42,631 nt of DNA from Lachnospiraceae bacterium. Its GTDB lineage: Bacteria; Bacillota; Clostridia; Lachnospirales; Lachnospiraceae. The translations under genes were made by a program, and so were the position numbers. Each line of letters opens with the position of its first letter. Positions within the stretch are counted from its first letter, which is position 1. Below the pieces are notes generated by a model. That model was given only the letters and a program-made list of their open reading frames with translations. It searched no databases and was not told the DNA's origin. Positions 42,622-42,631 of the stretch are shown one piece after another. The stretch spans positions 1 through 42,631 of the forward strand of contig JAAWBG010000022.1 in the NCBI GenBank assembly GCA_022792535.1, written 5' to 3'.

Positions 42622-42631
42622 TAGCTTATAT

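Noticed and set aside
1..42631. CRISPR arrays, tRNA or rRNA genes
   Set aside because: No regularly spaced repeat-spacer pattern, no cloverleaf with TTCGA-type arms and no rRNA-like stretch were found. The tRNA-like words in the T-boxes belong to riboswitches.

Overview
The window reads as a chromosomal segment of a gut-type Clostridia, most likely Lachnospiraceae (Firmicutes, low to mid GC). The signs are consensus sigma-A promoters and AGGAGG ribosome sites, two T-box riboswitches, a zinc-ribbon archaeal-type prolyl-tRNA synthetase, TSCPD and DUF1015 proteins, hybrid histidine kinases, and sugar-type solute-binding lipoproteins. The genus cannot be fixed from the sequence alone.

Layout. 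1-4540: the 3' end of tuf (EF-Tu) with its terminator, then a decayed mobile island. The island holds a par/Fst-like type I toxin-antitoxin locus with a frameshifted toxin, and remnants of tnpV, hsdM, hsdS, an IS3-family transposase and a MobV relaxase. One intact unknown ORF lies between hsdM and hsdS. The island ends at a degenerate second copy of the tuf 3' end. 4543-5520: a broken and an intact GNAT acetyltransferase. 5590-10324: amino-acid block, with a tryptophan T-box, a small upstream ORF and trpB2 on the minus strand, and divergently metY, cysK and an Rrf2 regulator. 10424-15031: lipoprotein, GNAT, then citrate synthase, a MarR regulator and a sorbose-phosphate-reductase-like dehydrogenase on the minus strand. 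15287-17279: endonuclease III and DUF1015. 17399-17773: interspersed repeats. 17823-23910: a single-module C-A-T-R nonribosomal peptide synthetase in one operon with a membrane SpoIIE-type phosphatase and an RsbW-like kinase. 24049-28842: HD hydrolase, a two-component system, an RluA-type pseudouridine synthase and an AI-2E-family membrane protein. 28839-30735: proline T-box and proS. 30846-31548: a gene-less stretch transcribed on the minus strand from a consensus promoter to a hairpin terminator. 31781-34927: TSCPD protein and secA. 35202-42229: hybrid histidine kinase, two solute-binding lipoproteins and a chemoreceptor. 42241-42406: a MITE-like element.

How the genes work together. metY and cysK make homocysteine and cysteine from sulfide and sit with an Rrf2-type regulator; a palindrome overlaps the metY start site. 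The MarR palindrome occurs at marR and citrate synthase, and a weaker match lies before trpB2. The NRPS should make and reductively release a small aminoacyl aldehyde or alcohol. Its tight coupling to a phosphatase/kinase pair of the partner-switching type is the most unusual arrangement in the window. The kinase, lipoproteins and chemoreceptor at the right end look like a sensory array, because no permease or ATPase of an ABC importer is present. Several genes are separated by members of a palindromic repeat family, one of which lies inside the proS leader.
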